From Dysgonomonas sp. 521 (GTDB taxonomy: Bacteria > Bacteroidota > Bacteroidia > Bacteroidales > Dysgonomonadaceae): 34,267 nucleotides of DNA. Both the position numbers and the translations under genes were made by a program. Where the stretch lies: NCBI RefSeq assembly GCF_010501055.1, contig NZ_QVMO01000044.1:1-34267 (forward strand), read 5' to 3'. The notes under the pieces were generated by a model. The model searched no databases, was not told the origin of the DNA, and saw only the letters and a program-made list of their open reading frames with translations. Below are positions 1-8,315 of this stretch, one piece after another. Within the stretch, counting starts at the first letter, position 1; each line of letters starts with the position of its first letter.

Positions 1-32
1 GAAAATTCAAATCGAAAAATCAAAGAACGTGC

Positions 33-530
33 TCACTCCCCTTTATCCATAAGGGTTTTAACGATGTCAATATTTTCTAAACCGGACACTAGTGACATTT
101 TATCATATATTTTTTCTAAGTTTTGTTCCGGAACAACCCCCATAATCCGGGCAACTTCAATCCCTTCGTTAAATATAAATATATTAGGTACTCCTGATAT
201 GTTATATTTTAAGTCATATTCGGGGTATTTATCTAAATTGAGTTTATAGAAACCCGTTTTTCCCTGATTATTTTTCGCCAGCTTACTTAAACTAGCCGAC
301 ATTACATCACATAATTCTGAGTTCTCCGCATAAAACAGGACAAAGCATTTTTTTAGGGTTATGCTGTCAAAAAAAGAATCTTTATCTAACTCAATTAAGC
401 TATTCTCATTTTCATTTAATAGTGGTTTACTCTGAGTTTGTATTCCAAGTATGTATATAAAAATTGTGAAAACAATAATTCCTGTAAGAATATGTCCTGT
501 CTTTATCCGTATACTTTTATTCTTTTTCAT
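33..530 (-). CDS. Membrane-anchored thioredoxin-like protein with an SxxC site
   Basis: 165 aa with one N-terminal membrane segment or uncleaved signal anchor (about residues 12-30), followed by a thioredoxin-fold domain. The stretch FYAENSELCDVM aligns with the thioredoxin FYAxWCxxC region, but the first active-site Cys is Ser71 and only Cys74 remains; Cys62 lies nearby. The cis-proline motif is present (GVPNIFIF, Pro115). The fold is therefore supported, while classical dithiol oxidoreductase activity is doubtful; a thiol-binding or chaperone-like periplasmic role is inference. It follows the efflux operon on the same strand, but a hairpin at 585-628 separates them, so it is probably its own transcription unit. 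Function unknown beyond the fold. Confidence 0.8.
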   Translation of the reverse strand: MKKNKSIRIKTGHILTGIIVFTIFIYILGIQTQSKPLLNENENSLIELDKDSFFDSITLKKCFVLFYAENSELCDVMSASLSKLAKNNQGKTGFYKLNLDKYPEYDLKYNISGVPNIFIFNEGIEVARIMGVVPEQNLEKIYDKMSLVSGLENIDIVKTLMDKGE

Positions 531-584
531 AATTCTGTTTTTTAGACTAAAATATGTACTTCTTACAATGAGAATAGAAATAAT

Positions 585-628
585 AAAGAGAGCAAGAACA
601 AGAGTTAAGTACTATTCCTGCCCTCTTT
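585..628 (-). terminator. Hairpin terminator at the end of the RND efflux operon
   Basis: The arms AAAGAGAGCAAGAA (585-598) and TTCCTGCCCTCTTT (615-628) pair over 14 bp, with two G-T positions. On the minus strand the stem is followed by a T-rich run (TTTATTATTTC). It sits just past the stop of the 61-aa DUF2892 gene. Confidence 0.6.
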
Positions 629-648
629 GAACTTATTAATCAATTAAA

Positions 649-834
649 TCACTTAATATTTAATTGATCAAGTATCTTTTCCAAAGGACAAAACTTGGTA
701 AAGGACGACTGTATAAGATTCACTCCTACAAAGGCGGGCAGTAACAACCACTCGATGGAAACAAAGTAGGCTAAGGAAATGCCTGCCAGCACCATGCTGC
801 CCGCTACAATGCGGATAATATATTCACGTTTCAT
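649..834 (-). CDS. DUF2892 (YgaP-type) small inner-membrane protein
   Basis: 61 aa with two hydrophobic helices (about 8-26 and 29-43) and the C-terminal FCPLEKIL motif typical of DUF2892 proteins (usually FCPLY.L), which often accompany rhodaneses. It is the last gene of the efflux operon, 2 bp after the PII-like gene. A second DUF2892-like protein is encoded in the divergent operon at 7571. The biochemical role of these proteins is not established. The single Cys in FCPL could be a thiol or metal contact, but that is inference. Confidence 0.75.
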   Translation of the reverse strand: MKREYIIRIVAGSMVLAGISLAYFVSIEWLLLPAFVGVNLIQSSFTKFCPLEKILDQLNIK

Positions 835-836
835 AA

Positions 837-1148
837 TCAGAATAGTTTAGAGAAATTTTCAACATCAAGAATAAACACATGTACCGGAAAAGGATTTTCC
901 GTTTCTATATTGCAAGAATCAATCTCCATAAGCGCTTTGTCTGCTATCTCTTTTTCAACAAAGCTGAATAGCATAATGGAGTTTGTTTTTGCATTATTGG
1001 AATTAACAGCAAACCAGCCCAGGTTTTCTTTTTTCCTTTTATAACCGGTTATATTGGTTACACTAAAGCGATTCACTCCGGCATCTTGCAGCATCCCGGC
1101 TACCCGCTCCTGATATTCTTTAATACTTAATACAACTAATAGTTTCAT
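837..1148 (-). CDS. PII-like small soluble protein linked to the RND pump
   Basis: 103 aa, soluble, without signal peptide. It has an alternating beta-alpha pattern (KLLVVLSIKEYQERVAGML ... VHVFILDVENFSKLF) with the feel of a ferredoxin-like or PII-like fold, as in DUF3240-type proteins encoded beside heavy-metal or hydrophobic-drug RND pumps. It starts 2 bp after the pump gene ends and is followed 2 bp later by the DUF2892 gene, so it is almost certainly cotranscribed. A cytoplasmic sensor or regulator of the pump is plausible but inferred. The family assignment is tentative; no nucleotide-binding motif is recognised. Confidence 0.6.
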   Translation of the reverse strand: MKLLVVLSIKEYQERVAGMLQDAGVNRFSVTNITGYKRKKENLGWFAVNSNNAKTNSIMLFSFVEKEIADKALMEIDSCNIETENPFPVHVFILDVENFSKLF

Positions 1149-1150
1149 GG

Positions 1151-4100
1151 TTATTTTACTTTTTTCTTTAACATCTTAAAATATAATAAGGGTACGACAA
1201 TCAATGTCAGCACAGTAGAGGTAATTGTTCCACCCAACAGAGATATAGCCAAACCTTGGAAGATGGGGTCGAACAGCATAACAATCGCTCCCAAGACCAC
1301 ACCACCGGCAGTAAGTATAATGGGAATAGTGCGCACGGCACCGGATTCAATCACGGCCTGTTTCAATGGGATACCGTCTTTCAGGCGGATATCTATAAAG
1401 TCGATCAGCAATACAGAGTTGCGCACCATAATTCCGGCCAGGGCAATAAACCCAATCATGGAAGGTGCACTGAAATAAGCACCGAAAGCCCAATGTCCGA
1501 GAATAATCCCGATCAGAGACAACGGTATGGCTGCCAACTGTACCAATGGCGTGATAAAGTTTTGAAACCAGGCTACAATCAATATGTAGATAATAATCAA
1601 TACCAGCATAAAAGCCAAGCCCAGATCGCGGAACACCTCGTAGGTTATCTGCCATTCGCCGTCCCATTTCAAGGCAAAATTGTCTTCGTACCGGGGTTGT
1701 TCACTATATTCTTCCGACAGGGTATATCCTTCGGGAAGCTTTATTTCGGACAGTTTATCCGATACTGTGGTAATCGGGTATATGGGGCTTTCGAGGTCTC
1801 CGGCAACTTCGGTCAGGACGAACACCACTCGTTTTTGATCTTTGCGCTGGATGCTTTTCGCCTTCTCACCTTGGGTAACCGTTACTAAATCGCTGATCGG
1901 AACGGCTATTCCCTGTTGGTTGACCACTTTCATGCTTAGTATATCTTCCAGACTCGCTTTTTCTGTTTCGGGCAATTGAAGCACAATCCCTACCTGTTGA
2001 ACGGAAGCAGACTGATGCAATACACCTACAGACATACCCGATAGGGCGGCACGTATGTTCTGAACGATTTGCGCGTTGGGAATTCCTAACCGCATAGCCT
2101 TGTCTTTATCCACTTCAAACTTATATTCTACTTGTGTATCCTCTACCGACCAATCCACATCGGCCACATTATCTGTTGCAGCCAATATATCTTTCACCTG
2201 ACGGGCTACCTCGATCTGCCTTTCGTAGTCCGGGCCGTATATTTCGGCAACAATAGTAGACATCACCGGCGGGCCGGGAGGAACTTCCACCACTTTTACA
2301 TTAGCATTATACTTCTTAGCAATAGCCTGCAAATCAGCACGCACAGAAGTAGCTATATCATGGCTTTGTTCGCTGCGCTCGCCTTTACCTATCAGATTGA
2401 CCTGTATATCGGCAATGTTATCACCCATGCGCATATCGTAGTGACGAACCAACCCGTTGAAACTAATAGGAGCCGATGTGCCTACGTAGGTTTGGTAGTT
2501 AGTAACCTTATCGTTCCGGCTCAGGTATACGGCTAATTCCTTGGTAACGGCTGCCGTACGTTCCAATGTGGTGCCTTCAGGCATATCAATCACTACTTGA
2601 AATTCATTCTTATTGTCGAAAGGCAACATTTTCACGGGAACCGCTTTGGTGTAGAACAGCGAGAAGGTGGCAAGCAGAATTACTGTCAGGCCAATCATAA
2701 AGCCCCAACGGTATTTTCTATTTTCCAAAAACGGGGTGATGGTTCTGGCATATAGCCTATACATCTTCGTTTCGCGCAAATCGGAGTCTTTCTCTTCCTT
2801 TTTCTTCCCTTCCTTCTTTCCTTTTTTATCTTTATGGCGGAGGAACAGATAGCCAAAGTACGGAGTAAGTGTCAACGCTATGATTAAAGAGAAGGTCATC
2901 GCGATAGATGCCCCGATAGGCATCGGACTCATATAAGGCCCCATCATTCCCGATACGAAAGCCATAGGCAATACGGCGGCAATAACAGTAAGCGTTGCCA
3001 AGATAGTCGGATTGCCCACCTCGTTGATAGCGTACAAGGCGGCTTGCAATGGCGGTAGTTTCTTCATCTTGAAATGCCGGTGCATATTCTCGGCAATCAC
3101 AATAGAGTCGTCTGTTACAATACCTGTTACAAACACTAAAGCAAACAAGGTAATACGATTGAGCGTATATCCTAAGAAATAGTAAGCAAACAAGGTAAGG
3201 GCAAAAGTTACCGGTACGGAAAGGAATACCACTAACCCGCCACGCCAACCCATAGCCAGCATCACAAACAAGGTTACGATGACGATGGCGATAGAAAGAT
3301 GCGATAACAACTCGAAGACTTTATCGGAAGCTGTTTCCCCGTAATTGCGGGTAATTTCCACATGTACATCATTGGTTATAACCTCTTTCTTCAGATGTTC
3401 CACTTTATCGTTCACTATTTCTGCCAACTGCATGGCATCGGCTCCCTTCTTTTTGGCTATCGATATGGTTACAGCCGAGTAATCATCGGGCATAGCGTTC
3501 TTTTTATCTTTCGACGCAGCTCCATAGCCAAACGAAACATACTGCTTAGGTACTTCGGGGCCGTCTTCTACCTCGGCTATCTGATAGAGGTATACGGGCT
3601 GATTATCGCTCGTTCCCACTATCAGGTTTTTTACCTCTTCTACATTGGAAAAGAAGCTGCCTGTCTGTACAGAGTAAACCATATCGCCTGTTATGATATT
3701 ACCGCTATACATCTGCGAATTATTGGCTTGTAAGGCTTGAGTGATTGCCCCGAAGTCGAGCTTGCTCTGAGCCATTTTGTCTTTGTCGAGCATCACTTTC
3801 ACCTCGCGGCTTTGTCCGCCAATAACATTTACCTGGGCCACGTCGGGTATTTTCTTTATCTCGTCACCCACCACTTCGGCCACCTGGCGCAACTGAAAGT
3901 CGCCCATCGTTTCGCTCCAAAGTGTATATGCCAATGCGGGAACATCGTCTATGGCGCGCGATTTTACCAGAGGCATAGTCGCTCCCTGTGGCATACGGTC
4001 CATATTTTTCATTATTTCGTTGTAGAGCTTTACTAACGAACGTTCCACATCTTCGCCTACATAGAATTGCACGGTAAGCATTCCCATACCATTCATAGAA

Positions 4101-4363
4101 GTTGAATACACATGCTCAACACCTTTGACATTGGAAACCACTTTTTCGAGCGGCTGCATGATTCTCGATTCGACCTCCTCGGGCGAAGCGCCCGGGTAAC
4201 CAACCATAATGTCGGCCATGGGCACATCGATCTGAGGCTCTTCTTCTCTCGGGATAAGGTATAGACTGAACAGCCCTAAGAGCATAAAAGCAATAAAGAG
4301 TAAAACACTCAATTTTGACTTAATGAACGCGTTGGCTATTTTTCCTGAAATTCCATTTTCCAT
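1151..4363 (-). CDS. RND efflux transporter permease (AcrB-like)
   Basis: 1070 aa, full length for an RND pump. TM1 spans about 18-37, followed by the large porter domain, then a block of helices from about 350 to 510. The TM4 proton-relay Asp pair is visible in GIVTDDSIVIAEN (Asp418-Asp419). A Lys/Glu-rich cytoplasmic linker near 512-530 separates the two halves, and the second half repeats the porter/TM layout up to the C-terminus. It lies 10 bp after the adaptor gene in a TolC-adaptor-pump-PII-DUF2892 operon. Substrate cannot be read from sequence. The companion genes hint at metals, metalloids or reactive sulfur rather than drugs, but that is inference. Probably controlled from 6824-6888. 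Confidence 0.95.
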   Translation of the reverse strand: MENGISGKIANAFIKSKLSVLLFIAFMLLGLFSLYLIPREEEPQIDVPMADIMVGYPGASPEEVESRIMQPLEKVVSNVKGVEHVYSTSMNGMGMLTVQFYVGEDVERSLVKLYNEIMKNMDRMPQGATMPLVKSRAIDDVPALAYTLWSETMGDFQLRQVAEVVGDEIKKIPDVAQVNVIGGQSREVKVMLDKDKMAQSKLDFGAITQALQANNSQMYSGNIITGDMVYSVQTGSFFSNVEEVKNLIVGTSDNQPVYLYQIAEVEDGPEVPKQYVSFGYGAASKDKKNAMPDDYSAVTISIAKKKGADAMQLAEIVNDKVEHLKKEVITNDVHVEITRNYGETASDKVFELLSHLSIAIVIVTLFVMLAMGWRGGLVVFLSVPVTFALTLFAYYFLGYTLNRITLFALVFVTGIVTDDSIVIAENMHRHFKMKKLPPLQAALYAINEVGNPTILATLTVIAAVLPMAFVSGMMGPYMSPMPIGASIAMTFSLIIALTLTPYFGYLFLRHKDKKGKKEGKKKEEKDSDLRETKMYRLYARTITPFLENRKYRWGFMIGLTVILLATFSLFYTKAVPVKMLPFDNKNEFQVVIDMPEGTTLERTAAVTKELAVYLSRNDKVTNYQTYVGTSAPISFNGLVRHYDMRMGDNIADIQVNLIGKGERSEQSHDIATSVRADLQAIAKKYNANVKVVEVPPGPPVMSTIVAEIYGPDYERQIEVARQVKDILAATDNVADVDWSVEDTQVEYKFEVDKDKAMRLGIPNAQIVQNIRAALSGMSVGVLHQSASVQQVGIVLQLPETEKASLEDILSMKVVNQQGIAVPISDLVTVTQGEKAKSIQRKDQKRVVFVLTEVAGDLESPIYPITTVSDKLSEIKLPEGYTLSEEYSEQPRYEDNFALKWDGEWQITYEVFRDLGLAFMLVLIIIYILIVAWFQNFITPLVQLAAIPLSLIGIILGHWAFGAYFSAPSMIGFIALAGIMVRNSVLLIDFIDIRLKDGIPLKQAVIESGAVRTIPIILTAGGVVLGAIVMLFDPIFQGLAISLLGGTITSTVLTLIVVPLLYFKMLKKKVK

Positions 4364-4373
4364 AACTTCCTGT

Positions 4374-5456
4374 TTATTTAGATACCGACACTTTCACTCC
4401 GTTATACAACTTGCTTCCAGCACTCAACACCACTTTGTCGCTGTGGTTCAAACCCGAAAGAACCTCTATCTGATTTCCGATTGTTTTACCCAGCCGAACC
4501 CAGCGCAGGTTTGCTTCACTGCGGTCGTCCACCACATACACACCCGTTAGCTGGTCGCGGTAAACAACGGAACTTTTATCTATCACTATCTTTGATGCAG
4601 TGCCTTCTTTTAGCTTATTAGGTATTAGTATATTCACATACATTCCCGAATGGATATTCTCTTTGTCCTTGGTGTCGATAGCCAGTTTCATGGCATATTG
4701 TCCTCCTGTGCGATAGGCCGAAGGGCTAAGCTCCGACACTTTCCCTGCGATGGTTGTACCCAATGACTTGATCTCTATCTGTGCCGCATCGCCTACTTTC
4801 ACATACGGAATGTAGCTTTCGGGCACAGATGCAACGATTTGTAGTTCGCCGCTTTGTTCCATCATCAGGATAGGCATTCCGGGATTAGCCATGCTACCTT
4901 CGTCCATCATTTTTTGAGTAACCGTTCCCGAAAAGGGAGCACGGATATGGCTATAGGCCAGCATCGCATTCACTTCGTTCATCTGCTGATGAGCCATTTG
5001 TACTTTTGCCTGCATGGAGGTATGTTGTAAGGAGACGTTTTCCAATTCCTTATCCGATACACTGTTTTGTGCATGCAATGTTTTGAAGCGTTCATAGTCT
5101 CGCCCGGCGTTTTTCGCTGCTGCTTCGGCCTCGGTAATCATAGCTTGCACCTGTGCTTTTTTAGCCTGGATATCATCACTGCTGATTGAAACCAATAATT
5201 GTCCGGCTGAAACCTTATCACCCGGCTTCGCATGTATCTTATTTATATATCCCATCATACGTGTACTGATGGCGGCTGTTTGGCGGGCAGTGATCTCGCC
5301 ACTCAAATAAAAGCCTTCGTTGGTTGACCGGGTGGGATAATACACCTCTACATTTACGGCCGGCTGGCCTTTCTCTTTTTGCTCATCGGCAGATGAACAG
5401 GAATAAAATATGGATATTGCTGCAATACCTAAAATTACGTTTCTTGAAATTTTCAT
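4374..5456 (-). CDS. RND periplasmic adaptor (membrane fusion lipoprotein)
   Basis: 360 aa. A short hydrophobic leader ends in IFYSC (Cys20), a lipobox acceptable for Bacteroidota, so the protein is probably an inner-membrane-anchored lipoprotein. It has the usual adaptor order: a first lipoyl half (INKIHAKPGDKVSAGQLL, about 70-88), an Ala/Gln-rich coiled-coil hairpin (about 95-165), the returning lipoyl half (SHIRAPFSGTVTQKMMDEGS), then a beta-barrel and membrane-proximal domain. It bridges the pump and the TolC-like channel encoded on either side, 14 bp from the channel gene and 10 bp from the pump gene. Confidence 0.93.
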   Translation of the reverse strand: MKISRNVILGIAAISIFYSCSSADEQKEKGQPAVNVEVYYPTRSTNEGFYLSGEITARQTAAISTRMMGYINKIHAKPGDKVSAGQLLVSISSDDIQAKKAQVQAMITEAEAAAKNAGRDYERFKTLHAQNSVSDKELENVSLQHTSMQAKVQMAHQQMNEVNAMLAYSHIRAPFSGTVTQKMMDEGSMANPGMPILMMEQSGELQIVASVPESYIPYVKVGDAAQIEIKSLGTTIAGKVSELSPSAYRTGGQYAMKLAIDTKDKENIHSGMYVNILIPNKLKEGTASKIVIDKSSVVYRDQLTGVYVVDDRSEANLRWVRLGKTIGNQIEVLSGLNHSDKVVLSAGSKLYNGVKVSVSK

Positions 5457-5470
5457 ATCTATCTATTTTG

Positions 5471-6784
5471 TTAATTCTTAGTTGTGGATAAAAACCGGAG
5501 GTATGCTTCTATTATATTATAGGACATAATAGCTTGTGAGAGCAGAAGTTTCTGCCCTGAGAACTGGGCCTGCGCCATCAATAGGTCGGTGGTGCTTGCC
5601 AAACCCTCGCTATGACGATCGGCCAGGATGCGCAAGGCTTCTTCGGCCTGCTCAACACTTATCTGTTGTTTATTTATTTCCGTTTGCGAGTCGTTCAGAT
5701 CACGCCTCGCCTTGTCTAATTCCAGTTGTTCTTTTTTAATATGCAGGTTTAGTTCTTCCTGCATCCGGCCTTTTTGGTATTGTGCCGATTTCATTTTGCT
5801 GCGGTTCCGATTGCCTGAGAAGATATCCCAGCTCAGGTTGATACCTGCCAAATAAGAATCGTTTCTGAACTTGAAGGCTTTAGAGTCATTCAGGTTGTAT
5901 GAACCGAAGGCATTAATGCGTGGCAGGAAGGCCATCCGGGAAGATTTCAGCATCATATCCGTTGCATCTACAGCCTTTTGGAGCGCCATAATATCCGAAC
6001 GGAACAGAGAAAGATTCGTTTCCGGATATATTTCTCTTTTTTGTACTAAAGAATCGGCGGTATATACTTCATCGCTTATGTCTTGCCCCATCAGCAGGCG
6101 AAGCCCGTTAGAGGCATTGTGTATGTTGCTTTCGGCTTTTGCCAAAGCACTCTCAATAGTATTTACTTGTACCTGTGCATTCAATACGTCCGATTTTTGT
6201 ATCAGTCCCTGATTGTAAAAATTAGTCACTGATCGGTGTATTTGTTTCACGTCGTCGAGCGATTTTCTGAGGATGTTCCGTGCCTGATAGGCCATTTGCA
6301 ACGCAGTATATGCTTTTCTAACTTCAAACTCGATGTATTCTTTGGTCCGCTCGGCTTTATATTTGTATACCTCTTCCTGTGCGCGGGCTCCTTTACGGGC
6401 ATAAATCATATCCATGTTCAAAAGGGGTAGTTTCGCCTCTACCTGGGTGCCGTAATTTTGTGTGGCACCCGGATTGTTCAGCTTTGCAGGATCGAAATCC
6501 ATCGCTGTAACTGATTCCTGCTGTAAAAGGAAGCCAAAAGTATTCAACGGATTGTTTGTTGTTAATGCTGTATATCCCAGTGTGATTTGAGGCAGGAAAA
6601 TAGCGTCGGTCTGATGATAGTCGGCATTGGCTATTTTTCTATCCAGATTTGAGATTTTTATATTACTGTTATTTTCAACAGCAATATTTACGGCATCCTC
6701 TGCCGTGATGTGCCGGTGGCTTTGTGCCTGAACCGACAGGCTAAGCCAGATTACACTTAATGTGATGATCGTTGTTCTTTTCAT
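5471..6784 (-). CDS. TolC-family outer-membrane efflux channel
   Basis: 437 aa with a cleavable signal peptide (hydrophobic about 5-19, likely cut after VQA). Two related helical repeats follow, rich in Gln/Asn/Leu, each with the TolC-type pattern (AVENNSNIKISNLD ... and ... LDKARRDLNDSQTEINKQQ). It is the first gene of the efflux operon. A promoter with two clear TTTCC-N3-GGAAA dyads lies upstream (6824-6888). Together with the adaptor and pump it forms a complete tripartite exporter. Confidence 0.93.
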   Translation of the reverse strand: MKRTTIITLSVIWLSLSVQAQSHRHITAEDAVNIAVENNSNIKISNLDRKIANADYHQTDAIFLPQITLGYTALTTNNPLNTFGFLLQQESVTAMDFDPAKLNNPGATQNYGTQVEAKLPLLNMDMIYARKGARAQEEVYKYKAERTKEYIEFEVRKAYTALQMAYQARNILRKSLDDVKQIHRSVTNFYNQGLIQKSDVLNAQVQVNTIESALAKAESNIHNASNGLRLLMGQDISDEVYTADSLVQKREIYPETNLSLFRSDIMALQKAVDATDMMLKSSRMAFLPRINAFGSYNLNDSKAFKFRNDSYLAGINLSWDIFSGNRNRSKMKSAQYQKGRMQEELNLHIKKEQLELDKARRDLNDSQTEINKQQISVEQAEEALRILADRHSEGLASTTDLLMAQAQFSGQKLLLSQAIMSYNIIEAYLRFLSTTKN

Positions 6785-6823
6785 TTTTACTATATTCTAC
6801 TGTTTATTGTATACTCGGATTAG

Positions 6824-6888
6824 TTTCCAATGGAAATATGGTACAAAGGAAAGTAATATATTCCAAAGAAACAAGTTTCCGACGGAAA
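6824..6888 (-). promoter_or_regulatory. Efflux-operon promoter flanked by TTTCC-N3-GGAAA operators
   Basis: On the minus strand a TTCCTTTG -7-like box (6844-6851) lies 20 bp from a TTG -33 element (6872-6874), a Bacteroidota promoter arrangement. Dyads TTTCCAATGGAAA (6824-6836, over the likely start site) and TTTCCGACGGAAA (6876-6888, just upstream of -33) bracket it. A further imperfect dyad, TTCCAAAGAAAC, covers 6861-6872. Nearly the same block, with the same spacing, recurs at 22136-22200. Repressor binding is inferred from this placement; the MarR protein encoded at 8316 is the nearest candidate. Confidence 0.6.
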
Positions 6889-6971
6889 ATAATCTTTTTG
6901 AATGTTTTTTTCTTATTGTTTCGTTTTGTAAAACTCTTATTTATAGCGTATATATAATTTTTTGCAAATTA

Positions 6972-7016
6972 TTTCTAAAAGAAGTAGTTTCCGTTAGAAA
7001 TAAATGTTTATCTTTG
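6972..7016 (+). promoter_or_regulatory. Promoter and operator of the rhodanese/thioredoxin/MarR operon
   Basis: TATCTTTG (7009-7016) matches the Bacteroidota -7 consensus TAnnTTTG, 26 bp before the ATG at 7042. The -33 position falls on TTT at 6988-6990. The dyad TTTCCGTTAGAAA (6988-7000) covers -33 and the spacer. A weaker copy, TTTCTAAAAGAAG, lies at 6972-6984, 16 bp away. Binding by the same regulator as at the efflux promoter is inferred. Confidence 0.55.
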
Positions 7017-7041
7017 TGATCTGAATGATAAAAACAAACAT

Positions 7042-7242
7042 ATGGAAGTCATAAAAAATAATTGGACATACCTTTTAGGAGCTCTGTTAGGTGCAGTAGG
7101 CGGATATCTTTATTGGAGATATATCGGATGTAGTACCGGAACTTGTCCCATAACTTCATCGCCTACCATGAGTACTTTGTATGGAGTGCTGATGGGTAGT
7201 TTATTAGGAGGAATTTTTAAAAAAGATAAAGCGAAAAAGTAG
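7042..7242 (+). CDS. DUF6132-like small membrane protein
   Basis: 66 aa with two hydrophobic segments (about 9-26 and 43-60), the second Gly-rich, and a basic tail (KKDKAKK). Between them is a Cys-containing loop, GCSTGTCPITSSP (Cys30, Cys35), recognisable from DUF6132-type proteins of Bacteroidota. It is the first gene of a five-gene plus-strand operon with a rhodanese, a DUF2892-like protein, a thioredoxin and MarR. The Cys pair and the company suggest a thiol or sulfur-linked job, but no function is known. The family name is from memory of the motif. Confidence 0.65.
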   Translation: MEVIKNNWTYLLGALLGAVGGYLYWRYIGCSTGTCPITSSPTMSTLYGVLMGSLLGGIFKKDKAKK

Positions 7243-7270
7243 TGAAACAAACAATAATAAATTAAACATT

Positions 7271-7570
7271 ATGGCAGGATTTTTCAGCAGGCTGTTCGGA
7301 TTAGAAGAGAAGGCCGATTTCAAAACACTTTTAGAAAACGGGGCTATACTTCTGGATGTTCGAACAAAAGAAGAGTATAAGCAGGGAGCAGTAGCTAATT
7401 CAGTTAATATTCCCCTGGATAGTTTGAACAACAATCTATCAAAGCTCAAAAAGGACAAACCCATTATTGCCGTATGTGCCAGTGGGATGCGTAGCCGTAG
7501 CGCGGTAGCGGTCTTAAGGTCTAAAGGGTTTCAGGAAGTATACAATGGAGGAAGTTGGTCTAATTTTTAA
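7271..7570 (+). CDS. Single-domain rhodanese (sulfurtransferase)
   Basis: 99 aa, one rhodanese domain without signal peptide. The LLDVRTKEEYKQGAVANSVNIPL region (about 27-49) is the usual CH2A-like motif. The active-site loop CASGMRSRSA supplies the nucleophile Cys69 that carries a persulfide. The domain is short but complete. It follows the DUF6132-like gene by 28 bp and abuts the next gene with no gap (stop 7568-7570, ATG at 7571). Rhodanese-DUF2892 pairing resembles YgaP, where both are one protein, here split in two. Substrate not determined. Confidence 0.9.
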   Translation: MAGFFSRLFGLEEKADFKTLLENGAILLDVRTKEEYKQGAVANSVNIPLDSLNNNLSKLKKDKPIIAVCASGMRSRSAVAVLRSKGFQEVYNGGSWSNF

Positions 7571-7825
7571 ATGGAGAACAATATGAATCGTATATTAAAA
7601 AACTGGGATATTACCCGGATAGTCCGATTACTATTGGGAATAGCAGTCGCTATCTACTCGATAACCTCCAAAGATTATATTTTCCTTATATTAGGAGGAT
7701 TACTGCTTTTTCAGGCAATCATGAATGTGTCCTGCTGTGGAGCGGGAGGATGTTATACTGATAAGCAACAGAAAGAAAACATCTATGGTAACCAGATTAA
7801 AAAATATGAACCGGATAGAAAATGA
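7571..7825 (+). CDS. DUF2892-like membrane protein with a CCxxxxC tail
   Basis: 84 aa with two membrane helices (about 16-35 and 37-53), then a Cys cluster NVSCCGAGGCYTDK and a polar tail. It resembles the membrane portion of YgaP-type proteins. The three clustered Cys may bind metal or act as persulfide acceptors for the neighbouring rhodanese, which is inference. It starts immediately after the rhodanese stop and overlaps the next gene by 4 bp (ATGA at 7822-7825), so translation of the three is probably coupled. Confidence 0.7.
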   Translation: MENNMNRILKNWDITRIVRLLLGIAVAIYSITSKDYIFLILGGLLLFQAIMNVSCCGAGGCYTDKQQKENIYGNQIKKYEPDRK

Positions 7826-8292
7826 AACATACAATCTTATTATTTCCGCTAATAGCGCTGTTGCTAATTTCTTGTAATAACAAAGCGGAAACAAAAAATC
7901 AAACGGAAGTAAAAACTAAAAAAGAGAACAATATGACAACAATACATTTAACAAAGGCTGAATTCTTATCAAAAGTTGCTAATTTTGAAGCAAGTTCCCA
8001 GTGGCAGTATTTGGGAGATAAGCCGGCATTGATTGATTTCTACGCAGACTGGTGTGGACCGTGTAAAGCGATAGCTCCGGTATTGGAAGAACTGGCGGCA
8101 GAATATAAGGACCGTATCTATATTTATAAAATCAATACGGAAACAGAGCCTGAACTCGCTGCTGCCTTTGGAATAAGGAGTATTCCATCATTGCTGTTTA
8201 TTCCGATGAATGAACAGCCCCAGATGGCAGCAGGAGCATTGCCCAAACAGCAATTAAAAGATGCTATCGATACTATTTTATTAAAAGAATAA
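7822..8292 (+). CDS. Thioredoxin-domain lipoprotein
   Basis: 156 aa. The signal ends in a lipobox LLISC (Cys18), then a polar linker rich in Lys and Asn, then a thioredoxin domain with the full active site DWCGPCKAI (Cys78, Cys81) and the cis-Pro motif IRSIPSLLF. It should be tethered to a membrane and act as a thiol reductase or oxidase in the envelope. An internal ATG at residue 38 (MTTIHL, 7933) could give a cytoplasmic form, but the lipoprotein start overlaps the upstream gene in the usual ATGA fashion and is preferred. Confidence 0.88.
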   Translation: MKHTILLFPLIALLLISCNNKAETKNQTEVKTKKENNMTTIHLTKAEFLSKVANFEASSQWQYLGDKPALIDFYADWCGPCKAIAPVLEELAAEYKDRIYIYKINTETEPELAAAFGIRSIPSLLFIPMNEQPQMAAGALPKQQLKDAIDTILLKE

Positions 8293-8315
8293 TGAGAATA
8301 TAAATTTATACTGTA

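Noticed and set aside
1256..1888. 210-residue plus-strand open frame inside the RND pump gene
   Set aside because: It is antisense to a full-length conserved pump, with no family features or ribosome-binding signal; a shadow frame.
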